Shown here: piece after piece, positions 1 through 11,500 of the stretch
Position numbering within the stretch: position 1 is the stretch's first letter
Layout of the letters: every line of letters starts with the position of its first letter
Assembly (NCBI GenBank): GCA_017893485.1
Contig: CM030366.1
Location: 200,565,173 to 200,629,172 of the forward strand
Origin: Hemerocallis citrina
Lineage: Eukaryota; Streptophyta; Magnoliopsida; Asparagales; Asphodelaceae
DNA: 64,000 nt
Direction: 5' to 3'
Position numbers and translations under genes: made by a program
The notes under the pieces: generated by a model
What the model was told of the DNA's origin: nothing
What the model saw: the letters and a program-made list of their open reading frames with translations, nothing else
The model's database searches: none

Positions 1-462
1 CTACTATTAATGGAAGAGTTTATCACTTTGTCACTTTCAGTTTGTAACCAAATAAATAATTTTTTAATATTTTTTTGTCACAAATGAAACACATATGTTG
101 TACATGTAACGCTAACTCTATCTATTAACACATGCATCACACGTGTAAATCAAAGGCTTTCCTTCACCAAACAAATAATTTTTAAATTTTTTGTCACAAA
201 GCAAATACGTACGTCCCACGTGCAACTCCAAATCTATTTCGTAACACATCACCGTACGTACAATTCAAGGTTTTTCGTTCAAAAAATTTAAATATTGCAT
301 GCAGTTCTCGTTCAACTCCGATTTTTTTAAATTAAGACATTCATAACAAGTTCTGATTACTACCGACTTACATGTTTCGCACGTTCAACTCCAACTTTTT
401 ATCAAAACGTCCATCGCACGTGAAATTACTAGTCCATTGCTAAACCATATTTGTAAAAAAGA
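1..462 (+). repeat. Decayed repeat ending in a Helitron-like 3' terminus
   Basis: The segment holds loosely repeated units of roughly 125 bp with recurring words such as TTGTCACAAA and CACGTG-like motifs. It runs to CGCACGTG followed by CTAG at 429-432 and then T, the layout of a Helitron 3' end (short hairpin-like motif, CTRR, T of the target). The 5' end is not recognised and may lie outside the window. No gene is visible. Confidence 0.4.
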
Positions 463-3357
463 CTAAGGTAGTGTTCTTTTTCTCCTCTTATAAGTGATTT
501 ACCTCTTGTAAGAGGTGGTCCACCTCTTACAAGAGTTTTTTTAGTGTTCCTTTTTTACCTCTTATAAGAGATTTCTCTCAAAATTGCTTCTAAGGTAGTG
601 TTCTTTTTCCCCTCTTATAAGAGATTTATCTCTTGTAAGAGGTGGTCCTCCTCTTACAAGAGTTTTTTTAGTGTTCTTTTTTTTACCTCTTGTAAGACAT
701 TTTCCTCAAAATATCTTATAAGCCTAAAAGACTTCTAGTAGCCTCTTTCAAATTCTTATAAGACTTCTATCACTTAAAAAGTCTATATTACCCCCAAAGT
801 CTATATTATAATTGTTACTAATTAAACTAGTTTATATATTAGTCTATAGTAGCCCGGAATATGTTATCCTAGAAAAAGTGTAATCATATACGTAGTTGAC
901 TGTAATATGCTATCTTAGAAAAAGTGTAGGAATTCATTCTTCACAATCTCGAACCATTATGTTAGGGATGCTGTCGAAACACTAATTTATTTAAAGATAT
1001 ATATATTTACGTCCAGTAAGTACATTACTTGAGTTGTGGCTAGTTGATTTGCCCTGTTATGATGCCACCATGTTCAAATCCTGTAGCCGGTCAGGTTTTT
1101 TTATTTTTTATTTTATTTATTTATTTATTTATTTTTTATTTATTTTTTATTTATTTACAGCTAAGGGAGAATTTATATTAGCCCATTGACCTTAAATTTT
1201 TTTAATCCTACTTCTTTGAAACAAATTATTATTATTTATATTTATACATACTAATTTTCATACTAATTAAAAGTCTATAGTAGCCCAGAATTATAATTGA
1301 TGATTTACACTGATTTGTGAATTTAACTTGCCAATAAACTAGTTTATATATTAGTAATTTGAACTTATCTTTTCTTGTCCTTCATCTCACTATTTTTATA
1401 CTTTGGGGTAATATAGACTTTGGGGTAATATAGGCTCTTGTAAGAGGTGAAAAAAGAACAGAAATCTCTTATAAGAGGTTCTTATAAGAAGTTATTTTTA
1501 TATAAAAAGAACACCTCCAAAAGAGGCTCTTACAAGAGGCTCTTACTGTAAATCTCTTATAAGAGGAAAAAAAAGCCTCTTAGAAGTCTTCTTTCAAAAT
1601 CTAAATGGCTTCTACTAGCCTATTTCAAAATCTTAGAAGTCTTCTATCACTTAAAAAGACTATATTACCCCTAAATTAATGATTTCCAGATCTTCTTTCC
1701 CACTACAGTGCAACAATTGAGATTGTATTGTATTACTCCCGCATGTAATACAATATTGAAATATGTACAAACTATACATATACATTAACCTAATACATTA
1801 CATATAAACTTTTCAATTATGAATCACGACTTTTGTCTGTTTCAAATCCCAAACAACTCTTGCACTCAAAAATCAAAATCAGTCAATATCACCAGTAAAA
1901 ATATTCTCGCTTGCAAGATAGGACTCTTGTTAATAGATAATTAGATATCATCTCCATCTATATCAATCTCTGTCCATATCCACACCCAGCCTTATCATTT
2001 CATAACATATAAATACTTCATATATCAACATCAAAAAATTTCAGGCACGGTTCAGAGTACACATCCACATTTTATACTACACGACACGATTATCATCTGT
2101 CTTCTTCTCATAATGAGGCCGCAATTTGTTTTATCAATTTGAGTGATAATCAAGCATAGTTGTGTTGACATAACATAATGTTCACAACAATTGTATAACG
2201 ACAATCGATCAGTTTGGCAGTTTGGGTTCGGTTCAGGTGCGTGTGTGAGGTCCGCATACACACTAAAACTGAGTAGTCACAAATTTGAAGAGTCATCTTC
2301 CAATTGGATGGCTTTGCTTGACGTATGTGTGTGCGTATAAGCTGCACACAAATAACTTGTGTGTGACATATGGCATATGGTAAGCAGGGAGTGATTGGAA
2401 AGGGATAATAAATTATAAAACCAAATTTCTGACATGCATAAATTGCTAATCAACAGTGTTAAAGAGCATGAAGGCAACAATGGTGAAGGAGAAGGGGGGA
2501 TGAAGATAACAGTGACATATTCAGGGCTTCAGAAATGTTGGCTATGAAGAACGTACGTGATGAAATTGCTAATCAACTTGGGCGCAATTATTTGGGTTGA
2601 TTTCTAGATTGTGTTTTTTTCTCTTTTTTTTTTTTACTTCAAAATTTGTTGTGTTTGTTAATTTTGAAGTTTGTGGAAGTTTTGCAATGTGTTAATCAAC
2701 TGCAGACATTTTGAAGTTTGTTAATTATGAAGTTTGATTGCAAGCACAAAATAATTGTATTTTCACGTTTGTGTAAATGGGCAACCATTAGTGCTGCTCT
2801 ATTTGCTTATATATTTTTGTTTTTAGCTTTGAGTAGATGATGGTTCGATACATACATAGGATCGGGAAACAAGACTGATATTTCAGTAAAGAAGGCGGAA
2901 AATTCATGTTTTCCCATTTTCAGTATATCACTTAAAATGGTTTGAGCTGCTTCTACAACTATTAGATCAATTTGGCATCAGCTCTCATTATGATCTACAA
3001 CTTTGTTCAATCAAAACAAGATCAACCATGGAGAACAATACTCCTTGAAAAAGATGATTCTCTAGCAAATTTATTATGATTATTACCTCTCTTTAACAAG
3101 TCAACAGTTTACAAAAGTGGACATGAAGTTGCATGGAAAAATGTTGGTATAAATAGAGAAATTATATAGTAAGGGCAAAAATGTCTAAAAGTAGAGAAAA
3201 GGCTCTTGTAAGAGGTGAAAAAAAAACAAAAATATCTTATAAGAGGTTCTTATAATTAGTTATTTTTATATAAAAGAACACCTCAAAAACAGGCTCTTAC
3301 AAGAGGCTTATAAGAGTTCGCCTCTTATAAGAGGCAAAAAAAAAGAACAGACCTTTA
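463..3357. repeat. Possible long element with imperfect terminal inverted repeats
   Basis: The left edge CTAAGGTAGTGTTCTTTTT reappears in reverse at the right edge as AAAAAGAACAGACCTTTAG with two or three mismatches. Inside are a tandem duplication of about 128 bp (463-590 and 590-715) and two direct copies of a block rich in CTCTTATAAGAGG palindromes (about 1430-1590 and 3195-3350). I see no convincing target duplication, so the boundaries are tentative. No protein-coding gene is visible; the short open frames near 2052-2480 have no recognisable content. Confidence 0.4.
1015..1175 (+). repeat. SINE-like tRNA-derived sequence
   Basis: A stretch around 1033-1090 resembles the A and B boxes of an RNA polymerase III promoter: GTGGCTAGTTG, then GTTCAAATCC about 35 bases later. 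It is followed by a T-rich run from about 1097. The B box fits plant tRNA-derived SINEs reasonably well. I could not see a target duplication, so this may be chance similarity. Confidence 0.3.
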
Positions 3358-3478
3358 GAGTATTTTTTGTCAAAGAAGGGGATATCTGTCATATAGAGTA
3401 ATTTCATGATTTCATCACGCCCTATTTTTATCGACAACATATGGGCTGATTATCAAAATTATTAACTAGATCGACATA

Positions 3479-3618
3479 TCTCTACTACTATAATGGGAGA
3501 AGGCCTTTGTCCTTAACCCAACCCGTGCAACGCATTGCACATGTAGGTAATTATTTTTTTTTGCCCTTTTCATTCCTTCCAAATTTTTCCCACGTGCACA
3601 GCACGTGTATAATACTAG
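3479..3618 (+). mobile_element. Short non-autonomous Helitron (140 bp)
   Basis: It starts with TCTCTACTACTATAATGG after an A and ends with a palindrome (CACGTGCACAGCACGTG) about 10 bases before CTAG, followed by T. A 5' TC, a 3' hairpin plus CTRR, and insertion between A and T are the defining marks of Helitrons. It is far too short to code for a helicase and must depend on a helper in trans. Confidence 0.75.
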
Positions 3619-3922
3619 TTATCAAATGAAGTGAACGAATTAAGGGACCTAATACATGTCAATTATGTGGTTGATTAGAAAAGAACCATTGAATCACATA
3701 ATTTTAAAAGATTTAAAGCCTCGTATATACTGTTGGAATATATTTTGTGAAAAATTAAATTTAAAAATTACTTTATTTTATTATTGCTATTAATTATTTC
3801 GACTAAGTCCAACTATTTATTCTCTTGGTCAAATTGACCTTTATGGATTATATGGTTCATGATTATGATGATTATGTACTGTTTATTATGATAATCAATT
3901 GCCTTATTGTGGTTTATTGTTG

Positions 3923-3930
3923 AGCTCATT
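3923..3930 (+). repeat. 8-bp target duplication of the hAT element, left
   Basis: AGCTCATT directly precedes the TAGGGGTGGG terminus and is repeated exactly at 13113-13120. An 8-bp duplication is diagnostic for the hAT superfamily. Confidence 0.85.
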
Positions 3931-4146
3931 TAGGGGTGGGCTCGGTACGATACCGGACTTTTTGACTTGTACCATTATCATACCAAACTAGTTCGGTTTT
4001 AAAACATGCAAACCGTTACCAACCAAAAAGTTCGGTATACCGAAACTTCGGTATACCGACTACTTCGGTTGGTACGGTTCGGTATTGGTGTTATACCAAA
4101 TATGACCCAACAAATACCTTAGCACACTACAAAAGATACTGCTTTT

Positions 4147-4392
4147 ACCGGCGATTATTCCCCGGCGTTTTACTAGTAGCGCCGGGGTAGGGAGTGAGTA
4201 GGAATTGGGCGCCAGATGGGATGGTCATACACCGGCGGTCGATTTAAAACGCCGGTGTATGTTAGTATTCACCGGCGTTTTACTTAAACACGCCGGTGAT
4301 GTTTATTATCCACCGGCGTTTTTTATTATAAACGCCGGCGAATATACGGACATATTCACCGGCGTTTCCAATTAAAACGCCGGTGAATAACT
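4147..4392. repeat. Left subterminal repeat array of the CACTA element
   Basis: Several copies of the motif CACCGGCGTTT and its complement AAACGCCGGTG occur within 250 bp, often as closely spaced inverted pairs separated by a few A/T bases. In the CACTA family such subterminal repeats are bound by the element's TNPA-type protein; that role here is inferred from the family. The motif is rich in CG and CCG sites that plants methylate. Confidence 0.85.
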
Positions 4393-4440
4393 GGGATAAA
4401 ACCCACGAACCCTAATCTTTCGCTCGCCATTTTCCCAATA

Positions 4441-4443
4441 CCC

Positions 4444-4464
<21 letters not shown>
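4441..4464 (+). repeat. C24 mononucleotide tract
   Basis: A run of 24 C bases followed by 10 A bases, just inside the subterminal repeats. It is followed by a C/T-rich stretch to about 4700 that could be the leader of the transposase transcript. Confidence 0.9.
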
Positions 4465-4474
<10 letters not shown>

Positions 4475-4849
4475 GAGGCGCTTCGTTTCCCTCCTTCCTC
4501 GCTCTACTTTCCGCGCGTTTGCCTCCGCCGCTTCGTCCTCTTCGACGGCCTTCGACCTTTCGAAATCGTCCCTTCTTCCCTTCGTCCTTTTCGATTTCCC
4601 TCTTCCCTCTCTCTATTTGGAGGTGAATCGGCGGTCGCCCCCCCTCTCTCTCTCTCCTACGCCCCCGCCCTCGTCGCCCCGCTCCCTCTCTCTCTCTTCG
4701 GTATGATCTCTTGATTTCCCTTATTTTCCAAAAAAAGCAGCTTTTTTCAGTTTGTTCATCTTGATTTCCTTAACATGAACGGTTTAGTTGAGATGAAGAA
4801 TTAATAGAAAAATATATGCTTAGATAATGGAAATTTTCATCTTCTTTTA

Positions 4850-6560
4850 CTGTTAATGAAGCTGATTTCATGCATCTGATTGTCTTCATGGCATGTTTGT
4901 TTTTTTACCCAAAATGGGTTCACTGTGAACTGAGGATGCTCTAGGTACGTATGCCAATATCCTCCGGCCGGATATGCACAACAATTGGATTTTAGATTTA
5001 GTTGGGCACAGTGAATTAGTAGAGCAACATATAAGCTCACATAATGGGAAATTTTCATTTTCAGATACTGTTAAAGTAACCTGATTGCAATCTTTGGCAT
5101 GGTTTTTTAACACAAAATGGGTTCACTTCGAAACTAAGTATGCTGCTAGCATACCCATTTTCTTTCACTGTTAATGAAGCTGATTTCATGCATCTGATTG
5201 TCTACTTGGCATGCATGTTTTTTTACCCAAAATGGGTTCACTGTGAACTGAGGATGCTATAGGTACGTATGTCAAAATCCTCCGGCCGGATATGCACAAC
5301 AATTGGATTTTAGATTTAGTTGGGCTAAAGAAGTAGTAGAGCAACATATAAGCTCAGATAATGGGAAATTTTCATTTTCAGATACTGTTAAAGTAACCTG
5401 ATTGCAATCTTTGGCATGGTTTTTTAACACAAAATGGGTTCACTTCCAAACTAAGTATGCTGCATAGCATCCCCAGTTTCTTTCACTGTTAGTGAAGCTG
5501 ATTTCATGCATCTGATTGTCTTCTTGGCATGCATGTTTTTTTACCCAAAATGGGTTCACTGTGAACTGAGTATGCTATAGGTACGTATGCCAAAATCCTC
5601 CGGCCGGATATGCACAACAATTGGATTTTAGATTTAGTTGGGCTAAAGAAGTAGTAGAGCAACATATAAGCTCAGATAATGGAAATTTTCATTCTCAGAA
5701 ACTGTTAGAGAAGCTGATTGCCATCTTAGGCATGATTTTTTAACAAAATGGGTTCACTTCCAAACTAAGTATGCTGCTAGCATCCTCATTTTCTTTCACT
5801 GTTAGTGAAGCTTATTTTCATGCATCTGATTGTCATCTTGGCATGTTTTTTTTGACCAAAATGGGTTCTCTGTGAACTGAGGATGCTATAGGTACGTATA
5901 CCAAAATCCTCCGGATACGCACAACAATTGGGTTTTAGATTTAGTTGGGCTGAAGAAGTAGTATAGCAACATATAAGCTCTGATAATGGAAAATTTATCA
6001 TTTTCAAATACTGTTAAAGTAACCTGATTGTCAATCTTTGGCATGGTTTTTTATACCAAAATGGGTTAACTTCCAATCTAAGTATGCTGCTAGCATCCCC
6101 ATTTTCTTTTTTTGTTGTTAGTGAAGCTTATTTTCATGCATCTGATTGTCATCTTGGCATGTTTTTTTTACCAAAATGGGTTCACTGTGAACTGAGGATG
6201 GTATAGGTACGTATGCCAAAATCCTCCGGCCGGATATGCGGCTACAATTGGGTTTTAGATTTAGTTGGGCTGAAGAAGTAGTAGAGCAACATATAAGCTC
6301 AGATAATGGAAAATTTTTCATTTTCAGATACTGTTAAAGTAACCTGACTTCAATCCTTGGCATGGTTTTTTAACAAAATGGGTTCACTTCCAAACTAAGT
6401 ATGCTGCATAGCATCCCCAGTTTCTTTCACTGTTAATGAATTGAAGCTTATCCCATGCATCTGATTGTCATTTTGGCATGTTTTTTTGACCAAAATGGGT
6501 TCACTGTGAACTGAGGATGCTATAGCTCTATGCCAAAATCCTCCGGCTATGTACAACAAT
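4850..6560 (+). repeat. Tandem array of about 315-bp units inside the CACTA (left block)
   Basis: Units begin with CTGTTARTGAAGCTGATTTC near 4853, 5169, 5487, 5800, 6117 and 6430, giving a period of about 315 bp. Each unit is itself a diverged dimer: both halves contain a CTGTTA...TTGGCATG...AAAATGGGTTCACT core about 155 bases apart. The short open frames here are by-products of the repeat. The same family resumes after the transposase at 9173-10225. Confidence 0.85.
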
Positions 6561-6630
6561 TGGTTCACTCTGAAAAATATATGCTTACATACTAGACATT
6601 TTAATTTTTCTTTTACTGTTTCTTTTGTTT

Positions 6631-6632
<2 letters not shown>

Positions 6633-6680
<48 letters not shown>
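6633..6680 (+). repeat. (ATT)n microsatellite
   Basis: About 16 uninterrupted ATT triplets in the CACTA element between the left tandem block and the transposase frame. Confidence 0.9.
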
Positions 6681-7159
6681 GAGATAAGTGATTATTAGTA
6701 GTCATGAACAGAATAGTTCATGAGTCATCAGATCTTCTTGTTACCGTAGTTACAGCACGACGCGCTCATTATTCGGCTGATTCCTCTTCATCAGCAAAAT
6801 ACCCTTTACCATCACCATCTCCTTGAACGGAAAGCCAAATACAGGGGAGACAATAGTCGATTTTTTTTATGCTCGAACACAGGGTGTGCGATAAAATACC
6901 ACTAAGGTGGTTGTGATCATTTCCACAAAAGGTCGTTTAGGGTTTGGTGAATAGAGTAGATTGTGTTAAGATGTAGTTTTTTTTTGGACATTTTTTGGAG
7001 CAACAATTTCTTTATTTTACAGTTAAAGATTATATCGTTTATTTATTTGCAGCTAGGGATGGTTTTCAAATAGGTGAAATTTAATATACAAAATGCCTTT
7101 TACTGTTATTACTATTTAATATATCAAATTTTAATTTCAGACCGTGTGCTATTGATATA

Positions 7160-9130
7160 ATGGATAGAAGTTGGATTAGTAAACCACGATTATCCAAGGA
7201 GTACCGTGATGGTATTAAAGATTTTATTATCTTTGCCAAACGACATTCCCGTGATCCCAACCTAATCCTTTGTCCATGCCTTCGCTGTACAAATTGTATG
7301 CTGAGGACATGTGACGTAGTACATACACACTTGGCTGTCAACGGTTTTCTTCAAGGGTACACAAGGTGGTTTTGTCATGGAGAGGATCATACGGCAGTTC
7401 CTGTTCGTCCGGTTGTATTAGAAAATGAAGCTGAGCCCTTAGTGAACGAAGACTTAAGCGTTCCCGATGAGATGCATGCTTTGTTACAAGATGCCATGGG
7501 GATTCATAATGTTCCTTTCCACACCAATGACCCAACAACCGAAGTTCACAATGAGTCAACAGAAACAAACCAGATTGGTGGTGGGGTGGACGAGGAAATG
7601 TCTGGCCCCACCCCTGAAAATAATAAGCAGCAAGAATCCTTCGCTAAGTTACTTGAAGATGCTAGTACTCCGTTGTACCGCGACTGCACCAAATTTTCTA
7701 AGTTCTCATTCATTGTCAGATTATTTCAGATTAAATGTTTAAACGGGTGGTCTGCTAAGTCCTTCACTATGCTACTTGAATTGTTGAATGAAGCATTTCC
7801 TGAAATCTGTATTCCAAACTCAGCCTATAAAATCAAAAAATTCCTAAGCTCTCTCGATCTAGGATATGAGAAGATAGCAGCATGTCCAAATGACTGTATG
7901 CTTTTCACGAGTGGTAAGGAAAGTCTGGAGAATTGCGAAGTGTGTGGTTCTTCGAAATGGAAAGAAAGACCAAATCAAGACGAGGGAGCCAGTGGATCTA
8001 CTAAGCGAAGTAGGAAAAAGAAGCCTGCCAAAACATTGCGTTACTTTCCTCTGATTCCTAGGTTACAAAGGTTGTTTATGTCTACGAAAACTTCTTCTGA
8101 TATGAAATGGCATGCTGAAGGTCGCACTAATGATGGGATTCTTAGACATCCTGCTGATTCTCAATCTTGGAAAAGATTTGATGAAAGATATCCTGATTTT
8201 GCGGAAGATCCTCGAAATGTGAGACTTGGACTAGCTAGTGATGGTTTCAACCCTTTCAGGCAAATGAGTAGTACATACAGCATATGGCCGGTTGTGTTGA
8301 TACCATACAATTTGCCGCCTTGGAAATGCATGAAGCAGTCCTCATTTATTTTGTCCATGATAGTTCCTGGACCGAAAGGTCCTGGAAATGATATAGATGT
8401 GTACCTACAACCGTTAATAGATGAACTTCAGAAGTTGTGGGTGGGTGTTCCAACCTATGATGCTGTGGCTAAAGAAACATTTTCTCTTCGTGCCGTGTTG
8501 TCTTGGACAATCAATGATTTTCCAGCATATGCAAATTTATCTGGATATAGTACTAAAGGACGTTATGCATGTCCATGTTGTGCTGACCAAACTAGTTCAG
8601 GGTGGTTGTACAATGGCAGAAAGTTTTGCTATATGGGTCATAGGAGATGGTTGCCTGACACACATATATTTCGGGCAGAGGCAGCGACATTTGATGGCAC
8701 CGACGAGGGGGAACATGCTCCTGGGTCTTCTTCTGGTTCAGATATTTTGAGGCGGGTAGATGGTCATCAATTCAAATATGGAAAGGAACCAGAAGTCAGG
8801 ACAAAGGGCAAGAAAAGGGCAAGGCCGGAGCAAGGTGAAGAGACCGATCTATATGGCGAGGATGAGGATCAAAACTTGACGAGTTTAGGTGCATGGAAGA
8901 AGAAGAGTATTTTCTTCAAGTTGCCGTATTGGGAATTCAACTTACTGCGACATAATTTAGATGTGATGCATATCGGAAAAAATATTGGTCAGAATTGTAT
9001 AGGAACAGTTATGGAAGATGATCGGAAGACAAAGGACAATCTCAAGAGCCGACTTGATTTGAAGTCAATGGGCATCCGACATGAGTTGCAGGCGGCATTG
9101 ACACTTAGTAAAATGGAGATGGTGAAGTAA
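7160..9130 (+). CDS. Truncated CACTA transposase (TNP2-like)
   Basis: The 656-residue frame opens with the transposase-associated domain (about residues 3-76: MDRSWI, then a Cys-rich CPCLRC and the NGFLQGYTRWFCHGE block). It continues into the Transposase_21 domain, with GLASDGFNPF, the NDFPAYANLSGYSTKG region and CPCC, and ends just after LRHNLDVMHIGKN. Full-length members run several hundred residues further. Here the frame stops inside a junction of short duplicated fragments (see 9071-9172), so the C-terminal part is lost. The ATG at 7160 follows a plausible acceptor (TTTCAG at 7135-7140), so a 5' exon or leader upstream is possible. It would bind element ends and catalyse cut-and-paste excision in the nucleus; this copy is probably inactive. 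Confidence 0.85.
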   Translation: MDRSWISKPRLSKEYRDGIKDFIIFAKRHSRDPNLILCPCLRCTNCMLRTCDVVHTHLAVNGFLQGYTRWFCHGEDHTAVPVRPVVLENEAEPLVNEDLSVPDEMHALLQDAMGIHNVPFHTNDPTTEVHNESTETNQIGGGVDEEMSGPTPENNKQQESFAKLLEDASTPLYRDCTKFSKFSFIVRLFQIKCLNGWSAKSFTMLLELLNEAFPEICIPNSAYKIKKFLSSLDLGYEKIAACPNDCMLFTSGKESLENCEVCGSSKWKERPNQDEGASGSTKRSRKKKPAKTLRYFPLIPRLQRLFMSTKTSSDMKWHAEGRTNDGILRHPADSQSWKRFDERYPDFAEDPRNVRLGLASDGFNPFRQMSSTYSIWPVVLIPYNLPPWKCMKQSSFILSMIVPGPKGPGNDIDVYLQPLIDELQKLWVGVPTYDAVAKETFSLRAVLSWTINDFPAYANLSGYSTKGRYACPCCADQTSSGWLYNGRKFCYMGHRRWLPDTHIFRAEAATFDGTDEGEHAPGSSSGSDILRRVDGHQFKYGKEPEVRTKGKKRARPEQGEETDLYGEDEDQNLTSLGAWKKKSIFFKLPYWEFNLLRHNLDVMHIGKNIGQNCIGTVMEDDRKTKDNLKSRLDLKSMGIRHELQAALTLSKMEMVK

Positions 9131-9172
9131 AATGGAGGCGGCATTGACACTTGCAGGCGGCATCCGACATGA
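9071..9172 (+). repeat. Scrambled junction with templated short duplications
   Basis: Three short blocks at the end of the transposase frame recur at once in a different order. AAAATGGAG (9110-9118) recurs at 9129-9137, GGCGGCATTGACACTT (9091-9106) at 9137-9152, and GGCATCCGACATGA (9071-9084) at 9159-9172. Tandem-array sequence follows directly. This looks like filler DNA from error-prone end joining after the transposase 3' half was lost. Confidence 0.75.
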
Positions 9173-10225
9173 TTGCAATCTTTGGCATGGTTTTTTTAAC
9201 ACAAAATGGGTTCACTTCCAAACTAAGTATGCTGCATAGCATCCCCAGTTTCTTTCACTGTTAGTGAAGCTTATTTCACAAACCTGATGGTCTTCTTAAG
9301 CTATTTTATGGTCCCATTTTCACTAACTGTTAGTGAAGCTGATTTCAAGCACCTAATTGTCTTCTTGGCATGTATGTTTTTATACCAAAAATGGGTTCAC
9401 TGTGAACTGAGGATATTATATAGGTACGTATGCCAAAATCCTCCGGCCGGATATGCACAGTCAATGGGTTTTGCGATATAGTTGGGCTAAAAAAGTAGTA
9501 GAGCAACATATAAGCTCAGATAATGGAGAAATTTTCATTTTCAGATACTGTCAATGTAACCTGATTGCAATCTTTGGCATGGTTTTTTTAACACAAAATG
9601 GGTTCACTTCCAAACTAAGTATGCTGCATAGCATCCCCAGTTTCTTTCACTGTTAGTGAAGCTTATTTCACAAACCTGATGGTCTTCTTAAGCTATTTTA
9701 TGGTCCCATTTTCACTAACTGTTAGTGAAGCTGATTTCAAGCACCTGATTGTCTTCTTGGCATGTATGTTTTTATACCAAAAATGGGTTCACTGTGAACT
9801 GAGGATATTATATAGGTACGTATGCCAAAATCCTCCGGCCGGATATGCACAACACTTGGGTTTTACGATATAGTTGGGCTAAAAAAGTAGTAGAGCAACA
9901 TATATGCTCAGATTTCAAGCACCTGATTGTGATCTTGGCATTTTTTTTGACCAAAACGGGTTTACTGTGAACTGAGGATGCTATAGGTACGTATGCCAAA
10001 ATCCTCCGGATACGCACAACAATTGGGTTTTAGATTTAGTTGGGCACAATGAATTAGTAGAGCAACATATAAGCTCAGATAATGGAAATTTTCATTTTCA
10101 GATACTGTTAATGAAGCTGATTGCCATCTTTGGCATGATTTTTTAACAAAAAATGGGTTCACTTCCAAACTAAGTATGCTGCTAGCATCCTCATTTTCTT
10201 TCATTGTTAATGAAGCTTATTTCAT
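9173..10225 (+). repeat. Tandem array inside the CACTA (right block)
   Basis: The same repeat family as at 4850-6560 resumes in the same orientation. It includes a nearly exact higher-order duplication with a 392-bp shift (the word CTTCTTAAGCTATTTTATGG near 9290 and again near 9682). The transposase frame is thus flanked on both sides by one repeat family. No gene is seen here. Confidence 0.8.
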
Positions 10226-11500
10226 TAAGATCCAGGATGGCAAATTTTGACTGGGCTATGATTGGATTGTTTAGTGGATGTTGTCTATGTTCTTAATTGG
10301 ACTGTGATTAGAAAGAGTGGGCTCGAGTGGAGATCTGGAAACCCATATAGAGACATCTTGTTCATAATAATTTAATATTATTGTTGTTCTTGTCGCTCTT
10401 AAGGTGGTTGCTGATGTCTCTTTGTGTTCGTGTGCTGAAGGGAAATAAGGGATGAGAGAGAGATGAGGAAAATGCCGCTATGTTAGCCTGGTATATCCAA
10501 AGTCTCTACCTTTCTTCTTTCTGTTTCCATTTCTGGCTTCTATATATATTTGGTTTCCTTCCACGATGACAGTTCCCTAAAAATACACTTGATATGAGCC
10601 CTATCTTATTTTTGTTATTTTTCTTATATTTGGTTTCCGTCCACGATGACAGTTTCATGGATTATCTGAACAATCCATGAAGGACATGCTTAGATATTGA
10701 ATTTTCATTTGTTTTACTGTTTTAGATAGTGGATATTCCCAATCAGAGGAGAATATAAAGGTTTCAAGTTAGATACTGAATTTTCATTTGTTTTGTTATT
10801 TTAGATATATTTAAAAACAAAATTAAGTACTAGATTTTTAGCATTGCAATGTAATTATTTTACCTCTGTATATATCATTAACAATTCCATTTGCAGTTGG
10901 CACTTTGATCTTATAATTCGAGATACAGGTAGTTCTTTTTGCAAGTTCAAAAAATATGTATATTCTGTATTGTGATCTACTGTTCAATTAAACTATTGTT
11001 TTTTTTTCACAGAGCGATCGTCAAGATGAAGGAAATTCTGATGATCAGAGCTGAAGCTACTCGAGGGGTATGAATCTGCGGTCCTCCTTGCTGTTCTTAT
11101 GTCCTCCTTGCTGTATGGTTGTTGTTCTTATGTCCTCCTCCTTGCTGTTGTTATGTCAGACTGGTTTTTTTTATGAGAGTTATGTCATACTTTGAATTTG
11201 GGATATTTTGGATATTTGTCAGACTGGTTTGTTTGGATATTTGGGATGTTAGTCTCTATATTAATTTGTTAATTATGACACTGTTAATTAATCAATGAAT
11301 TTGGACGTTGATATGACACGTGTGAAACTTGATTATCTTTAATTATTCTTGTGTTTGGTTGTGGTTTGCGCAGTAGTATGCAACGAAATTGATTGAATCG
11401 GTTGTGAGAATTAGTTTACAGGTTTTGTAAATGAAACTGTGAATTGAAATCGAACGGAAAAGCGGAGTATCGAAAATAAACGGGCATAGCCAGAACGGCG
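10226..11500 (+). other. CACTA interior without a recognisable gene
   Basis: No protein domain was recognised. There is a short duplication around 10547 and 10626 (TTTGGTTTCC, then CCACGATGACAG). Around 11014-11066 is a possible short exon-like stretch after CAG. It may be leftover 3' gene sequence of the element or its untranslated region. Confidence 0.5.

Noticed and set aside
3731..3930. LTR start (TGTTGGAATAT) of a copia-like element
   Set aside because: No matching second LTR, primer-binding site or polyprotein could be found.
4837..6321. Several minus-strand frames of similar sequence (about 70 residues)
   Set aside because: They repeat because the DNA is a tandem array; they lack a start context and any domain.
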